From NCBI GenBank assembly GCA_022827055.1, contig JAJDTR010000062.1, positions 62,001-126,000 of the forward strand: a stretch of DNA of 64,000 bases, read 5' to 3'. Shown one piece after another: positions 25,815 through 35,395 of the stretch; position 1 is the stretch's first letter; each line of letters opens with the position of its first letter. Source of the stretch: Candidatus Poribacteria bacterium (GTDB lineage Bacteria > Poribacteria > WGA-4E > JAJDTR01). The notes beneath the pieces are model-generated. The model did no database searches, had not been told where the DNA came from, and saw nothing but the letters and a program-made list of their open reading frames with translations. A program made the translations under genes and the position numbers.

Positions 25815-26369
25815 ATGTTCATAACCATTGACGGACACAGCGGCGCTGGCAAATCTACACAGGCAGACATTCTCGCTAAACGTCTAAAACTCAATTTCAC
25901 AAATTTTAACAATACATATCGCGCCTACGATGTCATATCCTTTGCGTTCGGCCAACCCGGATCTTGCAAACAATTATTCGCATCCGCTTGCGCCTGGCAC
26001 ACGATTCAGCATCCTCACAACAATATAATTCTCGACAATTTTTGGGATTCGCTATACCAGACATATTTACACGATGAACTCACTTTTTCTACTCTCAACA
26101 TGTTCCGCGACGCCCTTAAATTAAACGACCGATCGGAACCTAGTCTCTCAATCATCCTAAACACTCCTTATCACATAACACTGGCTCGCCAAATTAATCG
26201 TGACAAAAAGATCAACCTCAAACTCGACAGAGAAGATAGTCCCGATGACAAAAGACGCCTCGAATTTTGGAAATTCCTCGAATCCAAAATTGATTATTGT
26301 CACGTCATCAACGGCAACCAATCGATAGACAATGTCACCGAATCCATCATTAAGCTCGTACCAAAATAA
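25815..26369 (+). CDS. Thymidylate-kinase-like P-loop kinase 1
   Basis: 184 aa; AGGAG 12 bases before ATG. MFITIDGHSGAGKSTQADIL is the Walker A loop of dNMP kinases (GxxxxGKST), and the lid region RQINRDKKINLKLDREDSPD is Arg/Lys-rich. Usual thymidylate kinases are ~205-215 aa; this one lacks an obvious DR(F/Y) motif after the P-loop. Strongly AT-rich and codon-biased compared with its neighbours, which suggests recent acquisition. Could phosphorylate a nucleotide or another small molecule used by the cassette. Confidence 0.65.
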   Translation: MFITIDGHSGAGKSTQADILAKRLKLNFTNFNNTYRAYDVISFAFGQPGSCKQLFASACAWHTIQHPHNNIILDNFWDSLYQTYLHDELTFSTLNMFRDALKLNDRSEPSLSIILNTPYHITLARQINRDKKINLKLDREDSPDDKRRLEFWKFLESKIDYCHVINGNQSIDNVTESIIKLVPK

Positions 26370-26452
26370 ATGAACATTGCGCGGTACGGAGAAGCAATGC
26401 AGGTTTACAAACTTTAGGACAGGGCATCTACACAGACAGGAGATTAACGAAA

Positions 26453-27007
26453 ATGTTTTTAACCATTGACGGGGAAAACGGTGTTGGCAAAACAACGCAA
26501 TTATACATTTTAGCCGATAAACTAAACCTCAAACCGCTTAATTATCATCACGTATGGACGACCTTCATAGATGTTGCCGGTTTGCTAAGACCGCAAAGCG
26601 AATACATACAACCTTTTGCGTCTCTGCAAGCCATTCATACGATTCCCAATCTAAAAGATTGCATCTGTGATCACTTCTGGGATCAGCTTTATCGCCTTTA
26701 CTCATGTAATCCTCCCGAATTTCCGAACATCCTCAAATTTTTCCGAACCGGCTTGACATTAAATAAACGCCCAGAACCTGATCTGTCAATATTTATCGAC
26801 ATACCACACCACATCGCAGTGTCGCGCCGTCTCAAACGAGATGTACGCGTAAATGTAGAGATAAACTGCGCGGACTATCCCGATAGCCAAAATCGCCGCA
26901 ATTTTTTGAGAATTGTAGAAACCGAAATTCCTTACTTTCATCGTGTAAATGGCAATCAATCCGTCGAAGATGTCACCGAATCCATCATGAAGCTCATACC
27001 AAAATAA
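26453..27007 (+). CDS. Thymidylate-kinase-like P-loop kinase 2
   Basis: 184 aa, the same length and preceded by the same leader (GACAGGAGATTAACG) as copy 1. P-loop IDGENGVGKTTQLYILADKL, lid SRRLKRDVRVNVEINCADYP, C-terminus VNGNQSVEDVTESIMKLIPK against INGNQSIDNVTESIIKLVPK in copy 1. Divergence in the centre is large, so the duplication is not recent or the copies have specialised. Confidence 0.65.
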   Translation: MFLTIDGENGVGKTTQLYILADKLNLKPLNYHHVWTTFIDVAGLLRPQSEYIQPFASLQAIHTIPNLKDCICDHFWDQLYRLYSCNPPEFPNILKFFRTGLTLNKRPEPDLSIFIDIPHHIAVSRRLKRDVRVNVEINCADYPDSQNRRNFLRIVETEIPYFHRVNGNQSVEDVTESIMKLIPK

Positions 27008-27018
27008 ACGAACGAATC

Positions 27019-27780
27019 ATGGCGCTCCACTACAAAACAATTGTTCCCAATCTTGACCGCAGACCTGACCGCTGGTACACGTGCCTGGGCGCCTTGCTCG
27101 CACTCGAGTACAAGCCCGATTTCATCCAACGGTTTAGCGCCCACGATGGAAACGATTATGAATCCTCAGATGCCGCTCGCGCCGCCGCCGCAAAACATTT
27201 CTCCAATTCCAGGTACCTTTGCACCAACAGATTAGGTACCCACTATTTTTGCTGGAGTTGGACCTGGTATGAGATTTTGAGTCAAATCGCCGATGGCGTC
27301 CACGGCGATCTCGTGTTGGTCCTCATTGATGATATTCGGCCGCGGCATATATTCGGACAAATGCTTAAGTTTATCAATGAATTAAATAGCGTCTGTCCGG
27401 TTAAATGTATACAACTATCGCCAAATAACCAACGTCCGGGAGGATTTACCGAAGACGATGTGTTACCTCCCGGCGAACCGATTCCTGGTATTCCGTTTCG
27501 GCGCGGGATTCATACCTCCGGTGATTTTGCTAATATCGTGTCACCGGAGGGGGCGCGCGAAATTCTTGCGGTGGCAGACAGCTACGAAAACTTAGGCGTC
27601 CCCAATTTGGTATTCTGGTGGGTTGCCAGGGATTTATCCAACTTGGACGGATACTATTGTGGAGCCAAAATTAGTCATAGATATACAATTTGCGATAGGT
27701 ATACGTATGACGTACTTGGCAATCCACACGTCAGCGGTTTTCAAGATGGACGGAACGAAGATCCTACAACCAAGGGTTGA
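27019..27780 (+). CDS. GT25-like glycosyltransferase, paralogue 2
   Basis: 253 aa, 11 bases after kinase 2. IVPNLDRRPDRWYTCLGALL, IQRFSAHDGNDYESSDAARA, HYFCWSWTWYEILSQIADGV and LVLIDDI define the family. Closest to 35705-36436. The C-terminal half carries PFRRGIHTSGDFANIVSPEG, conserved in paralogues 3 and 5. Presumed GT-A fold transferase; sugar and acceptor unknown. Confidence 0.6.
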   Translation: MALHYKTIVPNLDRRPDRWYTCLGALLALEYKPDFIQRFSAHDGNDYESSDAARAAAAKHFSNSRYLCTNRLGTHYFCWSWTWYEILSQIADGVHGDLVLVLIDDIRPRHIFGQMLKFINELNSVCPVKCIQLSPNNQRPGGFTEDDVLPPGEPIPGIPFRRGIHTSGDFANIVSPEGAREILAVADSYENLGVPNLVFWWVARDLSNLDGYYCGAKISHRYTICDRYTYDVLGNPHVSGFQDGRNEDPTTKG

Positions 27781-27784
27781 ATCG

Positions 27785-28546
27785 ATGAAGGTTTATGATT
27801 TCAAGGACAAGACGGACGAATTGGATGCGCAGTTTGCGGAGTATCTGAAAGACAAAAGCGTGGCGGTGGTCGGCGTCGCGGCGCTTGACGACATGGAGCA
27901 GGGTGAATTGATCGACTCGCACGACGTGGTTGTACGGATACATTACGCCGTGCCGTATGAAGGCTATTGCGGTACGGAACGAAATCCGGAAAACTATGAT
28001 CGATGGTATTATCCTCCGTTCATACCCCCCGAATGGCAATCACGAATCGGGAAGCGTGTCAACGTATTCTATCACAAAGAGTTCGTCGCGGTGGAAATGC
28101 CAAAACTTGTCGACGCCTTCAGGGAAGCGGGCGGCGAGTTTCTGTGCTTGGAATACGGTGCCAACCTTTTTCATTATGACTGTTGCAACGTGCGCAAGGT
28201 TGCGCCATGCCGATATTTGACAAACGATCATTTTTTGAATGTGATGGAAGTGGTTGAAGACGTTCCGCTCGCCGGTTCGTTAATTATCGGGGACATTTTG
28301 CGGCACGACATCAAATCGCTTTATCTCACCGGTTGTCCCACAAATCACCAACCGGACGGCAGGCTATGCACGGACGACCGCATAAACCAAAACGAACACA
28401 TGTTCTTCAAAAATTTCAATTGGTTGCACCGGCTGTATGATAATTATGACAATATCTACGCCGACCCGCACATGACCGATCTCTTTCACCTCATACCCCA
28501 AACATGGGACGAATATGCGGCGTTACAAGGACTTACGACAAAATGA
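27785..28546 (+). CDS. GT29 (sialyltransferase)-like glycosyltransferase 2
   Basis: 253 aa from ATG 27785 (AAGGG upstream; a longer frame overlaps the previous gene). KSVAVVGVAALDDMEQGELI followed by DSHDVVVRIHYAVPY is the same donor-motif block as the gene at 23622; KSLYLTGCPTNHQ matches its second block. About 25 residues longer between them, with three extra Cys. Coupled by ATGA to the next gene. Confidence 0.6.
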   Translation: MKVYDFKDKTDELDAQFAEYLKDKSVAVVGVAALDDMEQGELIDSHDVVVRIHYAVPYEGYCGTERNPENYDRWYYPPFIPPEWQSRIGKRVNVFYHKEFVAVEMPKLVDAFREAGGEFLCLEYGANLFHYDCCNVRKVAPCRYLTNDHFLNVMEVVEDVPLAGSLIIGDILRHDIKSLYLTGCPTNHQPDGRLCTDDRINQNEHMFFKNFNWLHRLYDNYDNIYADPHMTDLFHLIPQTWDEYAALQGLTTK

Positions 28547-29658
28547 TTGAAATCAACCGATTGTCATATGATATTTACAAGTCATTCCCTCAGATTGACT
28601 CTTTCCCCGTCTACTCCAATCCGAACCCGAAGACAGCGGTGTTGATCAGGTTGTTTACCATGGCAAATCACCCGCCTGTCAGCTTGAAATACGTGATTAT
28701 GGCACTTTGGAGTATGCGGTCTCACATGCTTAACTCCGACATGCGAGATTATAAGCCAACGATTGTGTTTCACATCGAAGACGTGCTCTATTATGAATAC
28801 GCCAAACCTATTTTCGAGACAGCGGGCGTCCCCAACGAGTACATTATCGTCTTTTCAAGGGATTTAGTCCCGACCACGCTGCATGACAATGAAGACTTCT
28901 TATTGACCGGCGACAATGTTCTCCACAAAGCGGCGGCGCCGTTTATAGACCCGCAATTAGAAAAGTTTGAACGTGTCATCGTGCTTGACTCCGACAGCTT
29001 TTCGTTGGCAAATGAACGCAGCGGGCTTGTGTCTCTCATGGATGTCTCTCTCAATAAAATGCCGCCGGACCAACTGTGCCTTTTGCGAGGCTGGACAAAA
29101 TGGAAGCCTGTTCGTGACGAATATCAGAATTGGTACGATCATGGCGGAGTCGGAAAAGACGGGTGGCATAAGGCGGCGGCACGCTATTGCGATACGACAT
29201 CGGAAACAATTGAAAGAATCATGTATCCGATTGACCCGGAAAAAACACCCCGCCCGTTTCACAATGGCGCTTACATCAATATGCCGATACGTTTGTTGCA
29301 GGACAATCCGGAATTTCGCCAGTTTATAAAAGAGGTGAGCGGCACAATGGGGAACGAGGAAATTGCGTTAGCCGTGTGGGCAATGAGGCATTATCTCAGG
29401 ACCGGGGAACATTTTCCTGAAAGCAATCTGCAAGATCATGTGTTCGAACATCACGAATTCGGATTAGAGTGGAATCTTGACAATGCGTGGCAAGGTATGC
29501 ATAATGGTACGCCACATCTTGTTCATTTGTATTCGTTCAATCAAATCTGCGATTATGTTTACGATTGGGCGCGAGCCGTTCATGCATCGACCTCCGAGGC
29601 ACAGGTATTTGGAGATACCGTTGTGAATAATGTTCGGCGGCTTAAGAGTTCCAGCTAA
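28543..29658 (+). CDS. Putative GT-A glycosyltransferase
   Basis: 371 aa, translationally coupled (ATGA). FERVIVLDSDSFSLANERSG carries a DxD motif after a hydrophobic strand, as in GT8/GT32-like enzymes; before it, VLIRLFTMANHPPVSLKYVI and PTIVFHIEDVLYYEYAK fit the N-terminal nucleotide-binding half. The C-terminal part is rich in His/Trp (FEHHEFGLEWNLDNAWQGMH). No exact family recognised. Same codon style as its neighbours. Confidence 0.6.
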   Translation: MIEINRLSYDIYKSFPQIDSFPVYSNPNPKTAVLIRLFTMANHPPVSLKYVIMALWSMRSHMLNSDMRDYKPTIVFHIEDVLYYEYAKPIFETAGVPNEYIIVFSRDLVPTTLHDNEDFLLTGDNVLHKAAAPFIDPQLEKFERVIVLDSDSFSLANERSGLVSLMDVSLNKMPPDQLCLLRGWTKWKPVRDEYQNWYDHGGVGKDGWHKAAARYCDTTSETIERIMYPIDPEKTPRPFHNGAYINMPIRLLQDNPEFRQFIKEVSGTMGNEEIALAVWAMRHYLRTGEHFPESNLQDHVFEHHEFGLEWNLDNAWQGMHNGTPHLVHLYSFNQICDYVYDWARAVHASTSEAQVFGDTVVNNVRRLKSSS

Positions 29659-29709
29659 TAATAAAACTTCATACAGATTGTGCTACAAAGGTGACAACTT
29701 AGGTTAATT

Positions 29710-30408
29710 ATGGACTTTCAACCCTTCCCGCTCATAGAAGATGACAAAACAAAGCAAATAGTCGCCGACGTGCAGGCGATTTGTTATAAGGTGGCGCAAG
29801 ACAACCGGGGAGACGATGTTGACAGCGCATACGTCGTTCAGCATTCGGCGGACGAACTCCACGCGCTTTACGAAATTGCGAGCGGCATTCACGATAGTTT
29901 TCCCGTGGAGGGGCATATTCTACAGTGCGGCATTTTCTGTGGCGGTTCGGCTTTCACCATGGCTCATGCGATACGGGATAGCGCAACAATCAACACGCAA
30001 TTGATAGCCATAGATTCGTACACGAAAGACTATCGTCCGCTTCGCCAGTTGTTCGATGATGCGCATCATGAATTTCGCGAAAATTTGTGGGAGTTTCGGC
30101 TGCACGAACATATTGTCGCCGTGTTGTCGGACACGGTCTCGTTTTTGAGATCGTTTTGGCGCTATCCGGTGCGCCTCGCCTTCATCGATTCAAGCCACCA
30201 TTATGAGCCAACCCGCCAGGAGATAGAACATATATTCCCGCATCTCCAAAAGGGGTCTTGGCTCATATTTCATGATTATTTCTCCGAGGAAGTGACCGGC
30301 GTATCCAGAGCGGTGAACGAACTGTTTGAGAATCAACCATTGAACGATTACGAGTTTTTCCGTGTTCACGAACTCGCTATCATCCGAAAAAAGGTTATTA
30401 TTGTATAA
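29710..30408 (+). CDS. Class I SAM methyltransferase (Methyltransf_24/macrocin-O-methyltransferase-like)
   Basis: 232 aa. PVEGHILQCGIFCGGSAFTM is the SAM loop (usually E.G...GGS), IAIDSYT the acidic ribose-binding residue, and RLAFIDSSHHYEPTRQEIEH followed by IFPHLQKGSWLIFHDY the FIDxxHxYExxxxDxxxxxPLxxxGGxxxxHDY signature of sugar O-methyltransferases and cephalosporin hydroxylase-like proteins. Likely caps or modifies a sugar. Confidence 0.75.
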   Translation: MDFQPFPLIEDDKTKQIVADVQAICYKVAQDNRGDDVDSAYVVQHSADELHALYEIASGIHDSFPVEGHILQCGIFCGGSAFTMAHAIRDSATINTQLIAIDSYTKDYRPLRQLFDDAHHEFRENLWEFRLHEHIVAVLSDTVSFLRSFWRYPVRLAFIDSSHHYEPTRQEIEHIFPHLQKGSWLIFHDYFSEEVTGVSRAVNELFENQPLNDYEFFRVHELAIIRKKVIIV

Positions 30409-30431
30409 CGCAAGTTGCTACCTACAACAGA

Positions 30432-30535
30432 GAAACCGAGTTTTTGGTTCATGTTCGCTAGATGATAGGCAAATTGGTCTGATTTTCGACAATCTCATGT
30501 TTCCACGTCGGAAAAACTCGGTTTCTGTGCCTTGT
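30432..30535. repeat. GAAACCGAG hairpin arms split by a 75-base insert
   Basis: Left arm GAAACCGAGTTTTT and right arm AAAAACTCGGTTTC are intact, but the usual six-base loop is replaced by unrelated sequence. Confidence 0.6.
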
Positions 30536-30574
30536 CGGACAAAGATGGTAACTTGGGTTATTATATAAAACAAC

Positions 30575-31288
30575 ATGGATTTCGACGTAATGGTGTCAAA
30601 TCTTGATAGACGACGAGACAGGTGGCTCTACTGCCTAGGTTGGTTGCGTGCGCTGGGGATCTCTGAGGATAGAATAATTCGATTTAGCGCCCATGACGGG
30701 AAAGATTACGATTCGCCTGAATCGGCGCGTGCAGCCGCTATGACGATGTATCCCAATTCAGCGTATCTTAATTGCCCCCCAAGTTCAACAAGTTATTACT
30801 ATTTTTGGAATTGGACGTGGTATGACATGTTGTCTCATGTTACCGCACAGCCGCGCAATTCCTACACGCTAGTCATGGTCGACGATTGGGTGGTAAACGC
30901 GCCGTACAATGAAATATGCCAGCATATAGTGCAATTGAGAGAAGAATGTGACGCGTTGAAGATGATTCAATATGTTGAGAATAGTCAAACCCCGCAAAGT
31001 ATGGATGGGTCGCCTTCACGGACACCGGGACAGGCTGTGCCGGATACACCGTTCCGACGGGGATTGTGCAGGGCTGGCGACGCTGCAAATTTGCTAAGTC
31101 CCACAGGCACAGAAGAAATGATGCGCGTCGCGGATAAGCATACTGGAGTATGTCCAAATGTGGTAGTTTGGTATGCGGGCAAAGATTTGAATAGTGAAAA
31201 CGGGTATTTTTCACCGTTGAAAAATGTATGGGGGAAGTCCCTCGGGACGAATTGGATTGATCGCTTTCAAGACGGAAGGCGGGAATAG
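30575..31288 (+). CDS. GT25-like glycosyltransferase, paralogue 3
   Basis: 237 aa. VSNLDRRRDRWLYCLGWLRA, IIRFSAHDGKDYDSPESARA, YYFWNWTWYDMLSHVTAQPR and LVMVDDWVVNAPYNEI, then PFRRGLCRAGDAANLLSPTG. No strong ribosome site. C-terminus FQDGRRE resembles FQDGRNE of paralogue 2, marking a shared end of the domain. Confidence 0.6.
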   Translation: MDFDVMVSNLDRRRDRWLYCLGWLRALGISEDRIIRFSAHDGKDYDSPESARAAAMTMYPNSAYLNCPPSSTSYYYFWNWTWYDMLSHVTAQPRNSYTLVMVDDWVVNAPYNEICQHIVQLREECDALKMIQYVENSQTPQSMDGSPSRTPGQAVPDTPFRRGLCRAGDAANLLSPTGTEEMMRVADKHTGVCPNVVVWYAGKDLNSENGYFSPLKNVWGKSLGTNWIDRFQDGRRE

Positions 31289-31326
31289 ACACCACTAGAA
31301 CAAACAAATAAAAGGAGTGTTATTGT

Positions 31327-34300
31327 ATGAAAGAACGACGATTCCATAATCGATTCGCGGCATGCGCGATAGGTATGCTGATGCTTGGCGTTGCCACGTA
31401 TGTCCATCCATCGCCTGTCCACATCCCCGACCTCAACCTCCGTGCTGCCATCGCGGAGGCGCTGAATGTCGTCCACGACGCACCCATCACCCAAGAGGAC
31501 ATGAATCGACTGACACACCTTGACATTCGAAAACAAAGCATCACAACGCTAGCGGGGCTGGAGTTCGCAACCAATCTTGATTTCCTTCTCATTTCCGATA
31601 CCCCGATAACCGACCTTAGTCCCATAGCCGGCTTGACGCAATTGGAAGTCCTATATTTGTGGAGTTGCCCTATTTCTGATATCACTCAATTAGCCAATCT
31701 CACAAATCTCCGAAAACTTTCTATCCCAAGTTGCGATATCGTCGACATTAGCCCGTTGACAAAGTTAACTCAACTAACCAGTCTAGACGCCAGTTATAAT
31801 CGGATTATTGATATTACTCCGCTAACGAACTTGATAAACCTTGTCGAATTGCAACTCATAGACAACTACATTACCGATGTTACACCACTCGCACATCTCA
31901 CTCAGTTAGAGTTCCTTGAAATTCATCGTAATCAAATAACAGATCATAGCCCACTGGATGTCCTTGCCCTCTCGCATTTTATCTATGATCAGACATGCGA
32001 GATGCCGCCGCTTCCGGTTGAGCCGCGGGTGAAGAATAGAACCTATCCGTCGCTAGTGTCACAATTTGGCGCTCGTATTCTCAATCGTCCAGACCTATCG
32101 TACGTGGAAAATTTGGCTCGTCATGATTTATGGTTCGATGTCCCTAACTATAGATTTCTAAGATTCCGGGAAGCATCCGACGGAATTACAATCGTGGGCA
32201 AAATTCACGAAGCGATACAAGAACGCGATGATTTTCTCGCTATCAATCCGAACATGGTTTTTCTGGTTTATATTGATATGAGAACGTACCCGCTTCACGC
32301 CTTTCCGGAAGACTGGCCATACTGGATAAGAGACGCAGAGGGGAATGTCCACCCGGAAGGATTGGTGGATTTCACACACCCCGTTGTTGAGGATATGATT
32401 GTTCATCAAGCCATAGCCGTGTCCAAGTGTGGATTGTATGACGGAGTTATATTCGATTGGTGGACGGAGGACAGTGCTGTTCTTTCCGACCATCTGACTG
32501 GCGGTTCCCAAGGATATGTCGGCTTTGACGCAGAGCAGCGCGCCCGAGACAACATTCTACGGCGCATCCGCGCCGAGGCACGCCCCAACTTCCTGATAAT
32601 GGGCAACACCAACAGACGTATAATCCCGCGTACCGCACCTTACATCAACGGGGGATCCATGGAAACAAGGATGCCTGGTGACAAGACCGGGGATGATCTG
32701 GAGACGCGGCTTGCTGAAATTGAAAGCTCCTTGTCTTGGTTAGACATTAACCTTAGAGAACCACGTATAAACGCACTGGGGGGAGAGGTTATTCCCACGG
32801 AACCGCCTGATAGTCCGACAAATCTCCGCTGGATGCGCGCCCTCACTGCCCTGAGTCTGACGCATTCTGACGGCTACGTTGTGTTCACCAGTTACCTTGA
32901 CAACCACCGGCATTACTGGTACGACTTCTGGGACGCCGATCTTGGGAGGCCCGTCGGTCCCAAAACCCAACTCTACGATGCAGACATTCCGGGCCTCTAC
33001 ATCCGGGAATACACGAACGGGTGGGCGGTTTACAACCACAGTGGAGAGGCGCAAGAGATAACCTTGCCCGAGGAAGTAATCTCCGCCGCAAGCGGACTAA
33101 CGAATACCCTCCACACACTCCCCAACATAGATGGCGGAATTTACCTCAAAAAAACGACGCCGGTGAATACTCCCGATGTCAATGGCACTGACATTTACAT
33201 TGCCGAGCCTATCAACGCCGTCCCCAGTGCGATGCTCCTCTTGGACGCCTCAAACAACCCGGGAACTACGACTCACTGGGTTAATCTGGGAACGGCTGGC
33301 GGAAGATTACAAGCTTCTGAGAGGCGTGATAGACGTCCAAGGGTTGAAGAAGGACAAATAGAGATTCCGTCTATCGGTTTCAGCGGTCGACGCCGATATT
33401 ACACGGCTACGGCGTCAGGTCAAACCTTTGGAGGTCCAATCGACACCAATCCCAAGCTGTACTTGGACGACTGGACGCTTGAATTCCTTTGCAAGCGCAA
33501 CGGCAATAGGTTCATCCAGGAACATCAGTTCGCCGGTTTCCAAAACAGTCCACGAGAAGGGCTTCAAGGGATCCGCTTATGGCTGCCGAATGACGGGCGG
33601 GAACTTGAGCTTTCCGTTCATGCCGATGGTTTTAAACAACCCGCACGAGCGCTGAATATCTTACTAGAGGAAGACGTGTGGACGTGGGTGACCATTGTTT
33701 CCGTAAACGGAGAGTCAATCATCGCCTATCAGGACGGCGTGGAAGTCAGTAGACATCCGGGGGTGCATTTCGATGCAAACCTGCCTTTGGATGACATTTC
33801 CATCGGTTCGTTTTCGTACGATGAAAGACTCCGGAACTTCAACGGTTCATTTTCTATTGTGCGCGTCTATGATAGGGCGTTAAACCCGGATGAGGTGCTG
33901 CAAAATATCGGTGCGACAGTGATGCCGATTGCCAATCCCGCCGATGTCAACGGTGATGGGGTCGTGAACATTTTGGATTTGGTGGTGGTTGCCGCAAACC
34001 TTTCGCAGACGGGAGAGAATGATGCCGATGTGAACGGGGACGGCGTGGTGAATATCCTTGACCTTGTTCAGGTTGCCGGGGCGCTCGGAGGTGACGGAGC
34101 GGCGCCTTCGGCATTTTCCTTAGACTTGTCGATTATTAGCGCCGCGGATGTCGAGAGATGGCTTGCACTTGCACAGGGTTTAGGCGGCGATGCGAATTTT
34201 CAACGGGGAATCCGCTTCCTTGAAGGTTTGCTTGCGGCGTTGACGCCGAAAGAGACGGCGCTATTGCCGAATTACCCGAACCCCTTCAATCCGGAGACGT

Positions 34301-34542
34301 GGATACCGTATCATCTCGCGCAAGGGGCGGAGGTGGCGATTACGATTTATGACACAACGGGTACGCCGGTGCGGCGGTTGACGCTCGGGAATCAGACGGC
34401 GGGGTATTACGCGGAGCGTGGAAAGGCGGCGTATTGGGACGGACGGAACGAACGCGGCGAAGTGGTCGCCAGCGGGATTTATATTTACCAGTTCCGAGCC
34501 GGTGATTATGCAGCGTCGCGGCGGATGGTGATTATGAAGTAG
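31327..34542 (+). CDS. Secreted LRR / glycosidase-like / LamG-like / dockerin / FlgD-type sorting protein
   Basis: 1071 aa; AAAGGAG 9-11 bases before ATG. Signal segment 1-29; SDS22/internalin-like leucine-rich repeats ~40-220 (ITDLSPIAGLTQLEVLYL); glycoside-hydrolase-like barrel ~230-600 with NPNMVFLVYIDMRTYP and DGVIFDWWTED; LamG/concanavalin-like domain ~640-860; two dockerin motifs ~872-925 (DVNGDGVVNILDLV twice); C-terminal sorting domain ~978-1071 (LLPNYPNPFNPETWIPY ... RRMVIMK). Exported, perhaps glycan-binding or degrading. This architecture is typical of Poribacteria and odd in a phage operon. Confidence 0.75.
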   Translation: MKERRFHNRFAACAIGMLMLGVATYVHPSPVHIPDLNLRAAIAEALNVVHDAPITQEDMNRLTHLDIRKQSITTLAGLEFATNLDFLLISDTPITDLSPIAGLTQLEVLYLWSCPISDITQLANLTNLRKLSIPSCDIVDISPLTKLTQLTSLDASYNRIIDITPLTNLINLVELQLIDNYITDVTPLAHLTQLEFLEIHRNQITDHSPLDVLALSHFIYDQTCEMPPLPVEPRVKNRTYPSLVSQFGARILNRPDLSYVENLARHDLWFDVPNYRFLRFREASDGITIVGKIHEAIQERDDFLAINPNMVFLVYIDMRTYPLHAFPEDWPYWIRDAEGNVHPEGLVDFTHPVVEDMIVHQAIAVSKCGLYDGVIFDWWTEDSAVLSDHLTGGSQGYVGFDAEQRARDNILRRIRAEARPNFLIMGNTNRRIIPRTAPYINGGSMETRMPGDKTGDDLETRLAEIESSLSWLDINLREPRINALGGEVIPTEPPDSPTNLRWMRALTALSLTHSDGYVVFTSYLDNHRHYWYDFWDADLGRPVGPKTQLYDADIPGLYIREYTNGWAVYNHSGEAQEITLPEEVISAASGLTNTLHTLPNIDGGIYLKKTTPVNTPDVNGTDIYIAEPINAVPSAMLLLDASNNPGTTTHWVNLGTAGGRLQASERRDRRPRVEEGQIEIPSIGFSGRRRYYTATASGQTFGGPIDTNPKLYLDDWTLEFLCKRNGNRFIQEHQFAGFQNSPREGLQGIRLWLPNDGRELELSVHADGFKQPARALNILLEEDVWTWVTIVSVNGESIIAYQDGVEVSRHPGVHFDANLPLDDISIGSFSYDERLRNFNGSFSIVRVYDRALNPDEVLQNIGATVMPIANPADVNGDGVVNILDLVVVAANLSQTGENDADVNGDGVVNILDLVQVAGALGGDGAAPSAFSLDLSIISAADVERWLALAQGLGGDANFQRGIRFLEGLLAALTPKETALLPNYPNPFNPETWIPYHLAQGAEVAITIYDTTGTPVRRLTLGNQTAGYYAERGKAAYWDGRNERGEVVASGIYIYQFRAGDYAASRRMVIMK

Positions 34543-34666
34543 AGGAAAAAGAAGCAGTGGTCAGTGGAACTCTATCGATCAATGGAGTGGACAGCGACTG
34601 CGATAGAAAATCTTACTCGCTATCCACTCGCTTGATGGTCAGTAGAAACGCAAGCGAGGTTTATTG
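34543..34666. repeat. Inverted CTATCG...GCGATAG element
   Basis: CAGTGGTCAGTGG then TCTATCGATCAATGGAGTGG and CTCGCTATCCACTCGCTTGA inverted around a short centre (34571-34634). A close relative lies at 35450-35525. Confidence 0.6.
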
Positions 34667-35395
34667 ATGATTGAGAAAATTATAGTGCCGACTCTTGATA
34701 GGATACCGGGCAGGCGTTATGTGAATCTTGGAGCGCTGGTGACCATGGGCGTGCCACACCGTCTTATAGAGTATTTCCCGGCGCGCGATGGTCAAGCATA
34801 CGTGGGTGATGCCGGACGAGCGGTTGAAGATGCGCTGAAAGAGGGTTGGAGATTGAGTCCCCAGATGGCAGAAGGATATTCGAAAAGACCAGATGCCGGC
34901 CCCCTGAAATGGTTTTGCATGCAATGGACATTCACAATGATCTTTCAACAGATTATGAATGCGCCATCAGACAAATATTATATGTTTTTAATTGACGATT
35001 TCGGTCTTAAGCGCCCTTATGACGAATTTCAGCTTATGATGGGATTCATCGTGCGAGACGGTAAAAAATTAGGGAAACCCGCAGCCATCATTCAATTGGA
35101 TGTGTTTGAACTTTTCGATTGTCCTCGTGTAGAACGTGAACCGATGCCAAACATTGCTAGCAAGGTGGTAGTTCGCGGACTCGGGGGCGCGGGCGACGGG
35201 GGGCTCATCCTAGACAATAAGGGTGCGCGCATCTTGTTTGATCGGATGTGCGAGACTGGCGGCCAGTGGAACCTTGAGGGACAACTCTGGCAAATGGCAC
35301 AAGAGGAGGATCAGTCGGGATTTTATTCAATAGTGCCACCGCATTATATGATTGATTGGATAAAAGTGCCAGGCAGTGTGTTAGGGGAGATATAA
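34667..35395 (+). CDS. GT25-like glycosyltransferase, paralogue 4 (divergent)
   Basis: 242 aa from ATG 34667 (GAGG six bases upstream). The core is altered: VPTLDRIPGRRYVNLGALVT, IEYFPARDGQAYVGDAGRAV, FCMQWTFTMIFQQIMNAPSD and MFLIDDF. The NLDRRPDRW motif is degraded (Asn to Thr, Trp to Arg), so donor binding may differ. C-terminal GGAGDGGLILDNKGARIL corresponds to the GDFANI..P.GA segment of the other copies. Confidence 0.55.
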   Translation: MIEKIIVPTLDRIPGRRYVNLGALVTMGVPHRLIEYFPARDGQAYVGDAGRAVEDALKEGWRLSPQMAEGYSKRPDAGPLKWFCMQWTFTMIFQQIMNAPSDKYYMFLIDDFGLKRPYDEFQLMMGFIVRDGKKLGKPAAIIQLDVFELFDCPRVEREPMPNIASKVVVRGLGGAGDGGLILDNKGARILFDRMCETGGQWNLEGQLWQMAQEEDQSGFYSIVPPHYMIDWIKVPGSVLGEI

